A stretch of DNA of 21,378 bases from NCBI GenBank assembly GCA_903924185.1, contig CAIYAN010000104.1, positions 1-21,378 of the forward strand, given 5' to 3'. Both the position numbers and the translations under genes were made by a program. The DNA is from an uncultured Opitutia bacterium (lineage in GTDB: Bacteria; Verrucomicrobiota; Verrucomicrobiia; Opitutales; UBA953). Shown here piece by piece: positions 14,218 to 21,378 of the stretch (its first letter is position 1; each line of letters begins with the position of its first letter). The notes under the pieces are model-generated. The model was not told where the DNA came from, made no database searches, and saw only the letters and a list, made by a program, of their open reading frames with translations.

Positions 14218-15072
14218 TTAGAGGGCGACGTCTTGGACCGGAACCCTAGGGTGCATCTCAAAGACGCCTACCGGGGTGGTTGGACCTGTCATCACGATGG
14301 AGAAGTCCGCCCCGATGCCAATAATAATCTTACCGCCGGGCATATGGACCGTCAAATCGGCGTCAACAAGGCCCATTTTACGGGCGACCGCCGCCGAAGC
14401 CGAAGAAGAGGACCCCGAGGCGAGGGTGTAACCAGCACCGCGTTCCCAGATCTCGATTTGGACATTCTGGCGGTCGACGATCTTCATGAACTGGACGTTC
14501 GTGCGATTCGGGAAACTAGGATGTGTCTCGAGAGCCGGGCCGTAGGTCTTGGCAAGGTCGGGCGAGAGGTCGTCGACTGGGATCACACAGTGCGGGTTGC
14601 CGACGGTGGCAGCCCAATACTTAAACGTCCGGCCGTTGACGGTGATGCTTTCGCCGAGGACTTCGCGGTCGGCGCCAATGTGCGGAATCACCGGAGCGCG
14701 GAAGGAGACCTTGCCCATCTCGACGCGGATACGGTTGCCGCCTTCGAAGACGGAGCAACCGACTAGGCCGCCCAGGGTGTGGACCTTAAACTCTTGGCCT
14801 TCCTGAACACGCTTGGTTTCGAGGAGGTGACGGCAGAAGATACGGATACCGTTGCCGGACTTCTCGGCTTCCGAGCCGTCAGGGTTTAGGATGCGCAGGC
14901 CAAAGGCGCCATCAGTGCGTTCAATCGGACCATAGAGGATACCGTCCGAGCCGAGTCCATAGTGGCGATGGCAGACCTTGCGGATCGCGTCCTGAGAGAA
15001 GAGGGGAGCGCAGTCCTGCGGCTCGAGGACGAGGTAGTCGTTGCCGAGGGCGTGGTACTTGAAAAAGCGCAT
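14218..15072 (-). CDS. dapF: DapF-fold epimerase homologue with both catalytic cysteines replaced by serine
   Basis: This 284-residue protein aligns along its whole length with diaminopimelate epimerase (LL- to meso-diaminopimelate, for lysine and peptidoglycan). Conserved ligand-binding positions are kept: N11 in HALGNDYLV, NPDGSE (63-68), GNG (73-75), VGNPH (157-161), FPNRTNV (187-193) and WERGAGYT (209-216). Both catalytic cysteines are serine: S72 in EKSGNGIR, where the family has CGNG, and S219 in LASGSSSS, where it has ACGTG. The codons are tcc and tcg. No cysteine occurs after C162, so no thiol is available nearby in the C-terminal half. It may be a serine-type epimerase variant, an enzyme for another reaction, or a non-catalytic relative. 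I believe related serine-containing sequences are annotated as DapF in databases, but cannot check. It is divergent from the sulfatase gene and heads the minus-strand run. Confidence 0.85.
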   Translation of the reverse strand: MRFFKYHALGNDYLVLEPQDCAPLFSQDAIRKVCHRHYGLGSDGILYGPIERTDGAFGLRILNPDGSEAEKSGNGIRIFCRHLLETKRVQEGQEFKVHTLGGLVGCSVFEGGNRIRVEMGKVSFRAPVIPHIGADREVLGESITVNGRTFKYWAATVGNPHCVIPVDDLSPDLAKTYGPALETHPSFPNRTNVQFMKIVDRQNVQIEIWERGAGYTLASGSSSSASAAVARKMGLVDADLTVHMPGGKIIIGIGADFSIVMTGPTTPVGVFEMHPRVPVQDVAL

Positions 15073-15129
15073 GGGTTCTGAATTGGGCGGTTTGCGGCCT
15101 TTTGCAAGTCAGCCCTGTCGACTGCGGGC

Positions 15130-15158
15130 TTGGAAATCCCCACGAGCCTGCTTAGACC
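15130..15158 (+). promoter_or_regulatory. Candidate promoter of the sulfatase cluster
   Basis: TTGGAA (15130-15135) and TTAGAC (15152-15157) are separated by 16 nt. Transcription would start about 7 nt further on, essentially at the ATG (15166), so the message may be leaderless. The bases between are the pyrimidine tract CCTTCCCC. The 93-bp region 15073-15165 is shared with the divergent DapF-like gene and also holds a short inverted repeat, AGCCC (15111-15115) and GGGCT (15126-15130), overlapping the -35. Confidence 0.4.
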
Positions 15159-15165
15159 CTTCCCC

Positions 15166-16755
15166 ATGCGCCTGACCCCCTTGCTGGCATTATTCTCCGT
15201 TGCTCTAGCCTGCGCCGCCGAGCCCGCGAAGCGTCCGCCGAACATCGTCCTGCTTTACTCTGACGATATCGGTTGGGGTGACCTGGGTTGCTATGGGGCT
15301 AAAGTCATCCCCACGCCGAACCTCGATCGGCTCGCCGCGCAAGGGACTCGGTTCACGGCCGGCTATTGCACCTCTGCCACCTGTACGCCCTCCCGCTATT
15401 CCTTACTGACCGGCGAGTACGCCTGGCGTCGGCAAGGGACGGGCGTCCTCCCCGGCGACGCTAACATGATCATCAAGCCAGGTCGGCCAACCTTACCAGC
15501 GAGCCTCGCCAAACTGGGCTACGCCACCGGCGTCGTCGGCAAGTGGCACCTCGGTCTGGGCGGTGAGTCCGTCGATTGGAATAAGCCAATCAGCCCTTGT
15601 CCGAACCAAATCGGCTTTTCTTATTCTTACATCATGGCCGCCACGGGTGACCGCGTCCCGACCGTCTTCGTCGAGGATGGTACTGTGGTCGGGCTCGACC
15701 CCAAGGATCCGATTGAAGTCAGCTACAAGAATCCGTTTCCAGGCGACCCCGACCTCACGTCGGCGGCCGAGCGGGCCAAGTTGAAGATGGATTGGTCGCA
15801 CGGTCATAATATGGCCTTGGTGAACGGCGTCGGGCGCATCGGTTGGATGAAGGGCGGTAAGGCGGCCCTTTGGAATGACGAGACCATGGGCGATGTGTTC
15901 GCCGACAAGGCCTGCGCGTTCATCGCGGCCAACAAGGCCAAGCCATTCTTCCTCTACTACGCTTCGCATGAGAACCATGTGCCGCGCGTGCATAATCCGC
16001 GTTACGCAGGCCGCACGCCCTTGGGCCCGCGTGGTGACGCCGTCGTGGCGTTCGATGATCAGGTGGGGCGTATCTTGGCCGAGCTCGAGAAGCAGGGCCT
16101 CGCCGAGAACACCCTCGTGATTTATACTTCCGATAACGGACCCGTCCTCGACGACGGCTATAAGGATCAGGCCGTGGAGCGCAATAAGGCCGCCGGGCAC
16201 CTGCCAGCCGGTCCTTTCCGCGGGGGCAAGTACAGCATTCTGGAAGGCGGTACGCGCGTCGGCTTCATCGCGCGCTGGCCGGGCCGCACGCCCGCGGGCC
16301 AGGTCTCTGATGCCTTAATGTCGCAGATCGATCTCCCCGCGGTCTTCACCAAGCTGGCCGGCGGCGACCCCGCCGAGTTCTTAAAGTTGGACGGCGTTGA
16401 TACGTCCGCCGCGCTGACGGGCGGTGCCGGGCGCGAGACGGTCATCTCCAGTACGCAGGGCAATACGCTATCCATCCGTGATGCCCGCTGGAAATTCATT
16501 CCTGGGGTCGGTGCCCCTGCGAAGGCCAAGAACACTGCGGCGAAAGCCACCGGGCCCTTGGTGGCTTTGCTGGGGTCCGACGAGGATCTGGAACGGGACC
16601 GCCGCGAACAAACCGGGCCGCGTCTTTTCGACCTCTTGGCCGACCCTGCCGAGCGTAAGAACGTGGCGGCCGAAAACGCTGAGGTCGTCGCCCGCTTACG
16701 GGCCAAGCTCGACGAACAAAAGGCCAAAGGCGTTGCCCAGCCGCTCCCGCGGTAA
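15166..16755 (+). CDS. Secreted family S1 sulfatase (formylglycine-dependent)
   Basis: This 529-residue exported sulfatase has a signal peptide at residues 1-18 (MRLTPLLALFSVALACAA). The active-site motif CTPSR (73-77) contains C73, which in this family is oxidised to formylglycine by a maturation enzyme not present in the window. Metal- and sulfate-binding residues are visible: D33-D34 in LLYSDDIGWGD, K127 and H129 in GKWHLG, H269-H271 region in ASHENHVPR, D323-N324 in TSDNG, and K355 in RGGKYSILEGGTR. The reaction is hydrolysis of a sulfate ester, here probably on a polysaccharide or its fragments in the periplasm or outside the cell; the subfamily and substrate cannot be fixed by reading. 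The ATG at 15166 is preferred over upstream starts because it gives a clean signal peptide. It leads the transporter, oxidoreductase and gluconokinase genes, separated from the first by 93 nt. Confidence 0.93.
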   Translation: MRLTPLLALFSVALACAAEPAKRPPNIVLLYSDDIGWGDLGCYGAKVIPTPNLDRLAAQGTRFTAGYCTSATCTPSRYSLLTGEYAWRRQGTGVLPGDANMIIKPGRPTLPASLAKLGYATGVVGKWHLGLGGESVDWNKPISPCPNQIGFSYSYIMAATGDRVPTVFVEDGTVVGLDPKDPIEVSYKNPFPGDPDLTSAAERAKLKMDWSHGHNMALVNGVGRIGWMKGGKAALWNDETMGDVFADKACAFIAANKAKPFFLYYASHENHVPRVHNPRYAGRTPLGPRGDAVVAFDDQVGRILAELEKQGLAENTLVIYTSDNGPVLDDGYKDQAVERNKAAGHLPAGPFRGGKYSILEGGTRVGFIARWPGRTPAGQVSDALMSQIDLPAVFTKLAGGDPAEFLKLDGVDTSAALTGGAGRETVISSTQGNTLSIRDARWKFIPGVGAPAKAKNTAAKATGPLVALLGSDEDLERDRREQTGPRLFDLLADPAERKNVAAENAEVVARLRAKLDEQKAKGVAQPLPR

Positions 16756-16848
16756 GGCATAATCGCTCGATAGTGGGCGTGTGCGGGGCATCTCTCGGCT
16801 TGAAGCGAGGGGGGGACTGGTGATGCTGTTCCCAACCCCTCCTCCCCC

Positions 16849-18081
16849 ATGTCCAATAACAAGTTCCTGCGCTACGGCATCGCCGCGGCGGTGATGTTCC
16901 TGACCCTCTTCGCCTGGGGTGTCTATTTCGTGCCGATGGGTCGTTACCTCTCCTTGGCTTTCCCTGGTGACTCCAATATCACGGGGTTCGCCTACGGTGC
17001 TGGCCCGTTGGCTGCGATGATCTCAGCCCTGGTCGCCGGTTGGTTGGCCGATAAGGCGATTTCGGCCCGCCGTCTCTTCTTCGTGCTCGCTGTGGTCGGT
17101 GGCGTACTGCTGTGGCTTGTGCCTTCGGGCAAGACGGCTGCAGCCTTCTCGGGACTGTTGTTCTGTCATGCGCTGTGCTACTTCGCGGCCTTGCCTCTCC
17201 TGAATGCCATCGTGCTTCGCACGCTCGGTTCGGATTCGCAGTTTTTCCCTTGGTTCCGTTCCTCCGGTACCATTGGTTGGATTGCTTCTGGTTACGCCAT
17301 TGGGATTGCGGCGAATGCCATGGGTGTGGCGGATGTGGCGACCAATCCCGTAATCTTTAAGATGGGCGCGGTGGCCTTCGTCGCCGCAGGTGTGCTGGCC
17401 CTCTTCTTGGCAGCCGAAGATTCCGAGCAGGATTCAGCCAAGTCCGCTGAACCGACGCCCAGCGTATTCGTGCTACTGGCCGACACCAAGTTCATGGTCT
17501 TTCTGGTTTTCTCGTTCTTGTTCTGTATACCGTTGGCCCTCTACTTCACCTACGCCAATGCCTTTATTGCCAGCCGTGGTGTGGCGAATCCTGAGGCCAT
17601 CATGACGATTGGGCAGTATTCCGAAATCGTTTTCCTGCTGCTCTTGCCGTTCGCCTTCAACTACCTGACCGCTAAGCGCGCGTTGCTCGTTGGCATGGCC
17701 TTCTGGGCCCTGCGCTACGCCATCTTCGCGAAGTCCGGTAATACCGAGTGGATGCTTATTACCGGCGTCGCCTTGCATGGCTTATGCTACGACTTCTTCT
17801 TTGTGACGGGCATGCAGTACGCTGACCGCCGTGCCCCGGCCGGCCTGCGTAATCTCGCTCAGTCCGCGGTATCGTGGGTCACGCTCGGCCTTGGCCTGTG
17901 GGCGGGTAACATGATCGCACCGCTCCTCGATAGTCGCTTCATCGACCGCACCAAGCCCGGCGTGCTCGTCTTTAAGGATGAGTTTTGGCTCTATCCTTCG
18001 GCCTTCGCCGCCGTGCTACTTGTGGTCTTCGCGTTATTCTATAAAGATGACACGCGTCTGTCCGATAAGGCCAACGGCTAA
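16849..18081 (+). CDS. MFS transporter, NupG-like nucleoside:proton symporter family
   Basis: This 410-residue integral membrane protein has about 12 hydrophobic segments and a cytoplasmic central loop with charged residues (AAEDSEQDSAKSAEPT, near residue 188). Family signatures are the N-terminal FLTLFAWGVYFVPMGRYL, GWLADKAISARRLF after the second span (the MFS loop 2-3 signature), FRSSGTIGWIASGYAIG, and late in the protein YADRRAPAGLRNLAQS and GLGLWAGN. These match the NupG/XapB branch (Nuc_H_symport). In Verrucomicrobia and Planctomycetes such proteins are often beside sugar oxidoreductases, so a carbohydrate substrate is as likely as a nucleoside (inference). There is no Shine-Dalgarno; the ATG follows a pyrimidine tract, CCCCTCCTCCCCC. 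The stop is 14 nt before the oxidoreductase gene, so the two are probably one operon. The 16756-16848 gap holds nothing else beyond a weak TTGAAG box. Confidence 0.85.
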   Translation: MSNNKFLRYGIAAAVMFLTLFAWGVYFVPMGRYLSLAFPGDSNITGFAYGAGPLAAMISALVAGWLADKAISARRLFFVLAVVGGVLLWLVPSGKTAAAFSGLLFCHALCYFAALPLLNAIVLRTLGSDSQFFPWFRSSGTIGWIASGYAIGIAANAMGVADVATNPVIFKMGAVAFVAAGVLALFLAAEDSEQDSAKSAEPTPSVFVLLADTKFMVFLVFSFLFCIPLALYFTYANAFIASRGVANPEAIMTIGQYSEIVFLLLLPFAFNYLTAKRALLVGMAFWALRYAIFAKSGNTEWMLITGVALHGLCYDFFFVTGMQYADRRAPAGLRNLAQSAVSWVTLGLGLWAGNMIAPLLDSRFIDRTKPGVLVFKDEFWLYPSAFAAVLLVVFALFYKDDTRLSDKANG

Positions 18082-18095
18082 AGGGTTTTTCTTTC

Positions 18096-19172
18096 ATGGC
18101 TTCTCCTATCCGTATCCTTTGCGTCGGTGCCGGCCACATGGGCCGTTCGCATGCCTTGGCCTACCATAAGCTTCCCGGCTTCCAGATCGTCGGTCTGGTG
18201 ACGCGCTCGGCTACTTCGCGCGCCAAGCTCAATCAAGAGCTCGGCGGTGGGTACCCAGAGTTCTCCGATTTTCATGAGGCCCTAAAGGCGACCAAGCCGG
18301 ACGCAGTCTCAATCTCAAGCTATCCCGACACGCACGCGGAATACACCATCGCTGCGCTCGAAGCTGGTTGCCACGCGTTCGTGGAGAAGCCGCTTGCGGC
18401 GTCCGTCGCCGAGGCTGAACAGATTGCCGCTAAGGCCAAGTCGACCGGCCGAAAGGTCGTGATTGGTTATATCCTTCGCCATCACCCCGCCTGGACGCAG
18501 TTCATCACCGAGGCCCAGAAGCTCGGGAAGCCGCTGGTCATGCGCATGAATCTCAATCAGCAGAGCTCCGGCGACAATTGGAAGACCCACCGCGCGCTCA
18601 TGCAGACGTGTAGCCCAATCGTCGATTGCGGCGTCCACTACGTCGACATCATGTGCCTCATGACGGGCAGCCGCCCCATCCGCGTATCCGGTATCGGCGC
18701 CCGCCTTTCCGATGAACTTCCAGAAGGTATGGTCAACTATGGCCAGCTCCAGGTAACCTTTGCCGATGGCTCTGTGGGTTGGTATGAAGCCGGCTGGGGT
18801 CCGATGATGTCCGAGGAGGCTTTCTTCGTGAAGGACGTTGTGGGTCCAAAGGGCTCCGTGACGATTGTCGCTGGGAAGGGCGCCCAAGAGGGCAATTCTG
18901 CCGACGTCGACGGCCACACCGGCGCCCAGGCGCTCAAGGTGCACCATTCTGCCCTCGGTCCTGATGGGAAGTTCTCCAAGCCCGATCAACTCGTCGCGAC
19001 TGAGGCCGACCCCGGCCATGATGGTCTGTGCGAGCGTGAGCAGGTCTATTTCGAGAAAGCCATCCGCGAGAACCTTGACCTCACCGCCCACCTCGATGAC
19101 GCCGTCAATTCGATGCGCATTGTTGCGGCCGCTGACCAGTCGTTCCGCGAAGGCCGTACGATTAATCTCTAA
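18096..19172 (+). CDS. Gfo/Idh/MocA family NAD(P)-dependent oxidoreductase
   Basis: This 358-residue cytoplasmic dehydrogenase has an N-terminal Rossmann fold with GAGHMG (residues 11-16) after strand ILCV, and the family's EKP motif (97-99, in HAFVEKPLA), whose lysine helps catalysis. The second half is the alpha/beta substrate domain, with IVDCGVHYVDIMCLMTG (175-191). D177 and H181 fall at the usual catalytic aspartate and histidine positions. The family oxidises or reduces a hydroxyl of sugars, inositols and sugar acids. The specific substrate is not readable. Position between a transporter and a gluconokinase suggests oxidation of an imported sugar to an acid or keto sugar (inference). 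The start at 18096 has a reasonable Shine-Dalgarno (AAAGGG, about 10 nt upstream, overlapping the transporter's stop), unusual in this window. Confidence 0.93.
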   Translation: MASPIRILCVGAGHMGRSHALAYHKLPGFQIVGLVTRSATSRAKLNQELGGGYPEFSDFHEALKATKPDAVSISSYPDTHAEYTIAALEAGCHAFVEKPLAASVAEAEQIAAKAKSTGRKVVIGYILRHHPAWTQFITEAQKLGKPLVMRMNLNQQSSGDNWKTHRALMQTCSPIVDCGVHYVDIMCLMTGSRPIRVSGIGARLSDELPEGMVNYGQLQVTFADGSVGWYEAGWGPMMSEEAFFVKDVVGPKGSVTIVAGKGAQEGNSADVDGHTGAQALKVHHSALGPDGKFSKPDQLVATEADPGHDGLCEREQVYFEKAIRENLDLTAHLDDAVNSMRIVAAADQSFREGRTINL

Positions 19173-19180
19173 GTCCGTCC

Positions 19181-19696
19181 GTGGCGCATCCGAACGTCGT
19201 CTTCATGGGCGTTGCCGGCTCGGGTAAGAGTACGGTCGCCATGCATTACGCCCAGGGGCGCGGCTTTGCGTTTGTCGAGGCGGATGACTTCCATCCGCCC
19301 GCGAACGTCGCGAAGATGAAGTCGGGCCAGCCGCTTACCGACGAGGATCGCGTGGGCTGGTTGTCGGCGATGGCTCAGCGTATCAGCGACGGCAAAGCCC
19401 GTGGCGAGACGATGGTCATCACCTGTTCGGCGTTGAAGCGGAGCTACCGCGATCAGCTGCGGCAGGGTGACGCAGCCCTTTTCTTCGTCTTGCTGGATGG
19501 CCCCGAGGCGCTGCTCGCGCAGCGCATCGCTGCGCGCAAGGACCACTTCATGCCGCCGTCGCTCCTCGCAAGCCAGTTGGCTATTTTGGAGCGCCCGGTG
19601 CCGCCGACCGAGAAGGCGGTGACCTTGCCGATCACGCTGCCCCCGGCGCAGTTGGCGGACATCCTCCGGCTCTTCTTCGAAAAGCTGTCGGTTTAG
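19181..19696 (+). CDS. gntK: Gluconokinase
   Basis: This 171-residue kinase phosphorylates D-gluconate to 6-phosphogluconate with ATP, feeding the pentose phosphate or Entner-Doudoroff route. The P-loop is GVAGSGKST (residues 10-18). The gluconokinase signatures are DDFHPPANVAKMKSGQPL (35-52) followed by TDEDRVGWL, then TCSALKRSYRDQLR (81-94), and HFMPPSLLASQLAILE (122-137). Length is that of short bacterial GntK enzymes. The start is GTG at 19181, 8 nt after the oxidoreductase stop, with no Shine-Dalgarno but near enough for reinitiation or coupling. It is the last gene of the transporter-oxidoreductase-kinase unit. Its TAG overlaps the convergent hydrolase TAA by 4 nt, with no terminator hairpin visible between them. 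Confidence 0.93.
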   Translation: MAHPNVVFMGVAGSGKSTVAMHYAQGRGFAFVEADDFHPPANVAKMKSGQPLTDEDRVGWLSAMAQRISDGKARGETMVITCSALKRSYRDQLRQGDAALFFVLLDGPEALLAQRIAARKDHFMPPSLLASQLAILERPVPPTEKAVTLPITLPPAQLADILRLFFEKLSV

Positions 19697-21378
19697 AGGC
19701 CGAGCGGGATGGGGCCGCTATCCGTTGGTTGAGCGTAGGCCTTGCCCTCAAAGTAGGACCAGTCGGCGTGGCTGGTGAGTACACCGCTGCGGCTGCCGAG
19801 GGCTTCGGAGGCATCCGCCAAGATGAGCGTCAGGCGAAGGCTACGCACCTTGAACTTGTCCTCGGACTTCGGACAGGTGATTGTCGCGACGTTGGCCTTG
19901 GTTAGTGTGGCGAGGGCTTGCGGCGAGAGCTTAAACTCCGCCTTGCTCCACTGGTCAGTGCCCGCGGGCAGAACGCCGAGGACGACGCCATTCAGTGTGA
20001 GCGTCTTGTCGCCGAAGGCCTTGCCGTTATTGCCGAAGACTTCGAGCGTGAGCTTGGCGGACTTCGCACCTTTGATGGCCTCGGGCGAGAGGTCAGACGG
20101 TGGTATGACTACGGCCGCATAGGCCTGCGGAGCCAGCAACTGAGTCGTGTGGCGCATCGCACCTGGCAACGTCAGCGGAGTAACCGTGGGCTTATCGTCG
20201 GCACCGAACGGACGCTCGGTGAGTAACCAAGCCTCGGCCGTCGTCGCGGATTCGCCTGGGACGATTTGGATTTCAAAGTTAGCGCCGTAGGCCTTGAGGT
20301 CATAGCCGGCCATCTGCCAAGGTTTGGCTTCGGTGCTTAGCATGCCGTGGCGGGCGTAGCCGGGGTATTGATTAATCGCTGCGCTGCGTTGGCGGGTGGG
20401 CTTCACCAGTTGGCCGTTGATGAGCAGGTTGGGTAGGGTGGGGCGACCGATGAGCAGTAGCTCTCGGCGATCGCTGATGAAGTCGGCGATCTTCACGGCG
20501 ACCTTCTGGTTAGCTCCCGTGCCGCTGACCTTATGGGAGCTATCGGCGGCCAGCCTGAACATGGGGCCGCGGGCTTCGCCAGGGCTGAACTCCAGTGCCA
20601 CTGTCTCATAGCCCGGGATGGAAATTTCCGCCGTCTCGCCGCCGCGGTAGGTCATGGGCAACTCCATGCGGTAAGGGTAGACCATGCGGGCGTGCCAAGC
20701 TTGGCCGGGCTTGCCGGCGAAGAACGTCGTAGCATCGAGACGCACCGAGAGCGTCGCCGTCCCCGCGGCGGGGTTGCGCGCAACGAGCGTGCCCGTCTGG
20801 CCATCGCGCGACCAGCCCATGTAGCCATAGGCATGGCCCTCATCGGGTCGTCCGCCCACAAAGCAGGTGTTGATCATGTCAGCCTTGCGGGCCTCCGTCC
20901 ACTGGTGGACCGCGATGAGCGCCTTCCATTCGTCGGGCGTGACCGAAGCCGGCGATAGGTACCATTCGCGGAGCAGGGTGCCGCGGCCGTAGTGCATCAG
21001 GACGTGGTCGGACCAATCGCGCGGCAGGTCGGTCGGGAAGGACATCTGGCCGCCGCCGTTGCGGATGATCCCATGCGTCATGATATTGGAGATCGGAAAC
21101 CACGGCCGATCGGCCGGGTCGCCCCACATCCGCCAGAAATACACATCGCGGTCGGTCGTTGCTTGGGCACGTCCGGAGATTTCCGGCCAGTTACCGTTGA
21201 AGCCATCATCGCCCGCGAGCAGCCAGACCGAGTTCGCGTAGTTCAGCCAAGCTGGTGAATGCCACGTCCAGTTCGTCGCGTTGATGAAGACGCCCTTCGC
21301 CCGGGCGGGTTGGGTAGCGATGGCGAACCCAGTGAACTCGCCCGCGTGACCGTGGCGATCGGTGGGCACTACGTTCGA
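19693..21378 (-). CDS. Large glycoside hydrolase-like protein, N-terminus beyond window
   Basis: The frame is open from the right edge (first visible codons Ser-Asn-Val) to TAA at 19693, giving 561 residues of the C-terminal part; no start is visible and the GTG at 21369 is not assumed to be one. The first ~200 residues look like the end of a (beta/alpha)8 barrel of the alpha-galactosidase-like clan: INATNWTWHSPAWLNYANSV, then LLAGDDGFNG, whose aspartates may include the acid/base, then DRDVYFWRMWGDP and WFPISNIMTHGII. These resemble proteins often misannotated as enterotoxin in Planctomycetes and Verrucomicrobia. Residues ~205-270 look like a beta-sandwich (GTLVARNPAAGTATLSVRLD), and two further beta-rich modules follow to the C-terminus. 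Export is likely but the signal would be outside. Substrate unknown; the sulfatase cluster beside it suggests polysaccharide use. Confidence 0.72.
   Translation of the reverse strand, partial: SNVVPTDRHGHAGEFTGFAIATQPARAKGVFINATNWTWHSPAWLNYANSVWLLAGDDGFNGNWPEISGRAQATTDRDVYFWRMWGDPADRPWFPISNIMTHGIIRNGGGQMSFPTDLPRDWSDHVLMHYGRGTLLREWYLSPASVTPDEWKALIAVHQWTEARKADMINTCFVGGRPDEGHAYGYMGWSRDGQTGTLVARNPAAGTATLSVRLDATTFFAGKPGQAWHARMVYPYRMELPMTYRGGETAEISIPGYETVALEFSPGEARGPMFRLAADSSHKVSGTGANQKVAVKIADFISDRRELLLIGRPTLPNLLINGQLVKPTRQRSAAINQYPGYARHGMLSTEAKPWQMAGYDLKAYGANFEIQIVPGESATTAEAWLLTERPFGADDKPTVTPLTLPGAMRHTTQLLAPQAYAAVVIPPSDLSPEAIKGAKSAKLTLEVFGNNGKAFGDKTLTLNGVVLGVLPAGTDQWSKAEFKLSPQALATLTKANVATITCPKSEDKFKVRSLRLTLILADASEALGSRSGVLTSHADWSYFEGKAYAQPTDSGPIPLGL

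Noticed and set aside
15493..16200. 235-codon minus-strand frame inside the sulfatase gene
   Set aside because: Shadow of the sulfatase; no motif, and the sulfatase active-site residues lie in the other frame.
18315..19091. 258-codon minus-strand frame opposite the oxidoreductase
   Set aside because: Fully antisense to a well-conserved Gfo/Idh/MocA protein, with no domain and no separate promoter.
21241..21369. GTG at 21369 as the start of the right-edge hydrolase
   Set aside because: The frame stays open to the window edge and the sequence there is the middle of a barrel domain, so the gene is truncated by the window.

Overview
The window looks like a chromosomal segment of a GC-rich Verrucomicrobiota bacterium, probably of the Opitutae lineage. 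Three things point there: a large pseudopilin-type protein matching the Verru_Chthon cassette protein A family at 580-3150; a set of secreted polysaccharide-degrading enzymes (beta-helix protein, sulfatase, large glycoside hydrolase) beside a NupG-type transporter and a Gfo/Idh/MocA oxidoreductase; and starts that mostly lack Shine-Dalgarno sequences and often follow C-rich tracts. The lineage is inferred from protein families; there is no rRNA here. No tRNA, rRNA, CRISPR array, insertion sequence or phage gene was seen, and coding density is very high.

Layout: (1) 1-507, minus, the N-terminal part of a response regulator, divergent from (2) 580-3150, the Verru_Chthon A-like surface/secretion protein. 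(3) 3199-3939, a seven-helix Bax inhibitor-1/YccA family membrane protein whose start codon directly follows a perfect 7-bp hairpin. A strong bidirectional terminator (3961-3996) separates it from (4) the minus-strand pair methyltransferase (7462-6749) and secreted beta-helix protein (6713-4014). (5) A DUF192 lipoprotein (7523-8032) diverges from the methyltransferase. (6) A long minus-strand run follows: DapF-like protein, SWIM/SNF2 helicase, TatC, a periplasmic protein with a DnaJ-like cysteine pair, a polyprenyl synthase, and a previously easy-to-miss 34-residue membrane microprotein coupled to it by a GTGA overlap. (7) A plus-strand sugar cluster holds a secreted sulfatase, NupG-like MFS transporter, Gfo/Idh/MocA oxidoreductase and gluconokinase. 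It meets head-on (8) a large glycoside hydrolase-like protein that runs off the right edge; the two stop codons overlap by 4 nt.

How they may work together: regions 4, 7 and 8 fit extracellular attack on a sulfated, branched polysaccharide, followed by import, oxidation and phosphorylation of a released sugar or sugar acid (inference). Region 6 combines cell-wall, export and isoprenoid functions in tightly spaced genes that are probably co-transcribed in part. The most unusual observation is the DapF-like protein: both catalytic cysteines of diaminopimelate epimerase are serine, while the substrate-binding residues are kept. Other points for a second look are the coupled microprotein, the C-rich leaders in place of Shine-Dalgarno sequences, the hairpin at the Bax inhibitor-1 family start, and the periplasmic zinc-finger-like protein.
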